Shown: piece by piece, positions 61,910 through 64,000 of the stretch | Layout: each line of letters opens with the position of its first letter | How positions within the stretch are numbered: the stretch's first letter is position 1 | IMG/VR virus record: IMGVR_UViG_3300047489_000453 | Coordinates: 1 to 64,000 of that record | Source of the DNA: a virus | Reading direction: 5' to 3' (one strand) | Length of the DNA stretch: 64,000 bases | The notes under the pieces: generated by a model | Seen by the model: the letters and a program-made list of their open reading frames with translations, nothing else | Databases searched by the model: none | Told to the model about the DNA's origin: nothing | Program-made: the position numbers and the translations under genes

Positions 61910-64000
61910 ATGTCGAGTTCAAAGAAGTCAAGTGCCGTGGCAACTCAAAAAGTAAAAAAGAGAGACGGCAGAATAGACGAGTTCAACGAAAACAAGATAG
62001 CATCTGCAATCGAGAGATGCTTTAAAAACGGGCTAGGTTGGTCAGACGACGACGCTGCCACGGCTACTGCCAAGGTAACCAAGTCAGTTGTCAACATTCT
62101 CAGCAAAAAAACTGACTCTAATTACGAAGTCGAGGACATCCAAAAGGTAATAATTCAGCAGTTATGGGCCAGAGGATACGACGACGCAGCCACTCAATAC
62201 ACTTTGTTTAAAGAAAAAAGGCGCAATGAGCGACTAGAGACTCCGGTAGATCCCGAGCTTAGAAAAATGGTCGATGACGACAATAAATACTTTCCATCAG
62301 CCCTTCAGTATTACCAGTTTTTAAGTAAGTTTGCCAAATGGAACGAAGAGCTTGGCAGGCGTGAAACGTGGGGCGAGTGTGTTGATAGGGTCATGGATTT
62401 CTTTGCCAAGAACAACTTTTACAAAAAGCTATCAGAGCAAGACAAGAAAGACCTTAAAGAATACCTTCATAGAATGGATGCGACTCCAGCCATGCGCGTC
62501 ATTCAAATGGCAGGACCAGCCTTGGACAGGTGTAACGTAGGTGTTTATAACTGCAGCTATCTTACCATCTCTGACACCAAGTCATTCAGCGAACTGCTTT
62601 ATATCCTAATGCAAGGTACTGGTGCAGGCTTTTCAGTCGAGCGTCAATACGTTAATCAGCTTCCTCCTGTCAGGCGGCAAACTGGCAAGGCTCCAAAGAA
62701 GCTGACTATTATTGACGACACTGAGGGATGGTGTGACGCCCTGACCGCTGGTATTGATGCCTGGTTCAATGGCGAAGACATTGAGTTTGATTACTCAAAA
62801 ATTCGACCAGCTGGAACAAGGCTCAAAACCAAAGGCGGCAGGGCTAGTGGGCCTGGTCCACTTATGGAGCTTATGTCATTCGCTCGTAACCTTATCCTGT
62901 CTAGACAGGGCCAGTCCCTTACTGACATCGACTGCCATGATCTTGCTTGCAAGGTAGGCAAGATAGTACAGGTGGGAGGTGTAAGGCGTGCCAGTGAGAT
63001 CTCTTTAAGTGATCTAAACTCTGTGGAAATGCGTAACGCCAAGGCTGGTTCCTGGTGGACGAATAACCTGCAGAGGACGATGGCTAATAACTCTGCCGTG
63101 TATACAAAGAAGCCGGGAACTATTGAGTTCGTGGAGGAGTGGCTTGCGCTGGCTAAAAGCGGTTCAGGCGAACGAGGTATCTTTAATAGGGAAGGTGTTA
63201 ATAAGGCCCTTCCTGAAAGAAGGAAGCCTTGGACTTTCGGAACAAATCCCTGCGCCGAAATAATTTTGAGACCTTACCAGTTTTGCAACCTTTCCATTGT
63301 AGTTGCCAGGGAAAACGACACGCCTGAAAGCCTTGCTAAAAAGGTTCGTATCGCAACTATCTTTGGAACCATGCAGTCTTGCCTGACAAACTTCAAGTAC
63401 ATTCGTAAAGAATGGAAAGACAACTGTGAGGAAGAAAGACTTCTTGGCGTGGACATTACTGGTCAAATGGACTGCCCTATACTTAGGCCTGGCGCCAAGG
63501 GAAGGGCTGAGCTGCTTGAGAAGCTTAGAGGTATCGTCAACAAGACCAACGAAGAGTACGCAAAGAAGTTCGGTATTCCCAAGTCAGCAGCCGACACATG
63601 CGTTAAGCCGTCAGGTGATAGCGCTGTTATGTTCGGATGCTCTTCGGGTATTCACGCCAGGTTCGCCCAGTACTACATAAGACGCGTTCGTGAGCGAGCA
63701 GACAGCCCAATTGCACATATGCTTATTGACGCTGGTGTGCCTTGGATTGTGGCTCCAGAAGATGCTTCGCTTGTTGCTTTTGAGTTTCCCTGCGCTTCAC
63801 CTAAGGGCGCTATTATCAAGACTCAGCAGACCGCTATTGATCAGCTTGATAATTGGCTTGATTGGAAGCGCCACTGGGCTGAGCATTCTGTGTCTGCTAC
63901 TGTCTATATGGAACAGGATGAATGGCTAGACGCTGGCACCTGGGTTTATAAAAACTTTGATGAGATCTCTGGTATAAGCTTCTTGCCTAGGGACAACGGA
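61910..64000 (+). CDS. Adenosylcobalamin-dependent ribonucleotide triphosphate reductase (class II), 3' cut
   Basis: 697 codons are open to the right edge, so the C-terminus is missing. AGGAGGG lies 8 bases before the ATG. An ATP-cone-like N-terminus (KRDGRIDEFNENKIASAIER) is followed by the class II monomeric reductase body: RMDATPAMRVIQMAGPAL, VGVYNCSYL (Cys215), LMQGTGAGFSVERQYVNQLP, KVGKIVQVGGVRRASEISLS, GTNPCAEIILRPYQFCNLS. Cys448 and Cys459 are 11 apart, the spacing of the thiyl-radical and partner cysteines in the Lactobacillus enzyme, and Cys215 is the third active-site Cys. It makes deoxynucleotides for phage DNA and needs vitamin B12 from the host. The opposite orientation from the late block suggests early or middle expression. 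Confidence 0.93.
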   Translation, partial: MSSSKKSSAVATQKVKKRDGRIDEFNENKIASAIERCFKNGLGWSDDDAATATAKVTKSVVNILSKKTDSNYEVEDIQKVIIQQLWARGYDDAATQYTLFKEKRRNERLETPVDPELRKMVDDDNKYFPSALQYYQFLSKFAKWNEELGRRETWGECVDRVMDFFAKNNFYKKLSEQDKKDLKEYLHRMDATPAMRVIQMAGPALDRCNVGVYNCSYLTISDTKSFSELLYILMQGTGAGFSVERQYVNQLPPVRRQTGKAPKKLTIIDDTEGWCDALTAGIDAWFNGEDIEFDYSKIRPAGTRLKTKGGRASGPGPLMELMSFARNLILSRQGQSLTDIDCHDLACKVGKIVQVGGVRRASEISLSDLNSVEMRNAKAGSWWTNNLQRTMANNSAVYTKKPGTIEFVEEWLALAKSGSGERGIFNREGVNKALPERRKPWTFGTNPCAEIILRPYQFCNLSIVVARENDTPESLAKKVRIATIFGTMQSCLTNFKYIRKEWKDNCEEERLLGVDITGQMDCPILRPGAKGRAELLEKLRGIVNKTNEEYAKKFGIPKSAADTCVKPSGDSAVMFGCSSGIHARFAQYYIRRVRERADSPIAHMLIDAGVPWIVAPEDASLVAFEFPCASPKGAIIKTQQTAIDQLDNWLDWKRHWAEHSVSATVYMEQDEWLDAGTWVYKNFDEISGISFLPRDNG

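Noticed and set aside
1-64000. Alternative genetic code (stop reassignment)
   Set aside because: Long genes read cleanly with the standard code, and TAA, TAG and TGA are all used as stops with start overlaps.

Overview
The window is a piece of a large tailed bacteriophage genome with a contractile tail (myovirus morphology). The evidence is a sheath, a tube, a gp5-like spike, a very long tape measure protein and gp25/J-like baseplate genes. Almost everything, about 61.8 kb, is read from the minus strand as one closely packed late block in which stops and starts often overlap by 1-8 bases. Only the last 2.1 kb, a B12-dependent ribonucleotide reductase, is on the plus strand. I saw no tRNA, rRNA, integrase, insertion sequence or CRISPR array. 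Portal and large terminase were not recognised. That, with a multisubunit RNA polymerase of its own, suggests a jumbo-type genome of which this is one part. The host cannot be named from the sequence.

Layout in order of transcription (right to left): (1) 61.8-57.5 kb, five virion-like or hypothetical genes, several with glycine-rich membrane segments. (2) 57.5-47.7 kb, an RNA polymerase island. One 1483-aa protein joins the whole beta subunit to the front of beta-prime up to the catalytic NADFDGD loop. It overlaps by 4 bases a superfamily 2 ATPase resembling transcription-associated helicases of large eukaryotic DNA viruses. After three small genes comes a separate beta-prime C-terminal protein with bridge helix and trigger loop. 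(3) 47.7-35.6 kb, the head module: internal proteins, an HTH protein, probable prohead protease, scaffold-like protein, major capsid protein and small head proteins, ending at a strong terminator. (4) 35.4-27.4 kb: a glycosyltransferase-methyltransferase fusion, neck genes, an HNH endonuclease, sheath and two paralogous tube proteins, then another terminator. (5) 27.4-12 kb: spike, tail assembly chaperone with a canonical -1 frameshift site, tape measure protein and baseplate, with a sigma-70-type factor inserted among the baseplate genes. (6) 12-7.7 kb: small membrane proteins, a papain-like and a subtilisin-like protease. (7) 7.7-0 kb: baseplate-distal and fibre-like proteins with shared motifs.

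Two things stand out. First, the phage appears to encode its own transcription system: fused and split RNA polymerase, an adjacent SF2 ATPase, and a sigma factor with regions 2, 3 and 4. Second, a perfect or near-perfect palindrome, GTGGAGACGTCTCCAC, recurs about every 2-9 kb inside unrelated coding sequences, far more often than chance and with its codons held constant at synonymous positions. It looks like a distributed protein-binding site (operator, stoperator or chromosome-organising site) rather than a protein motif.
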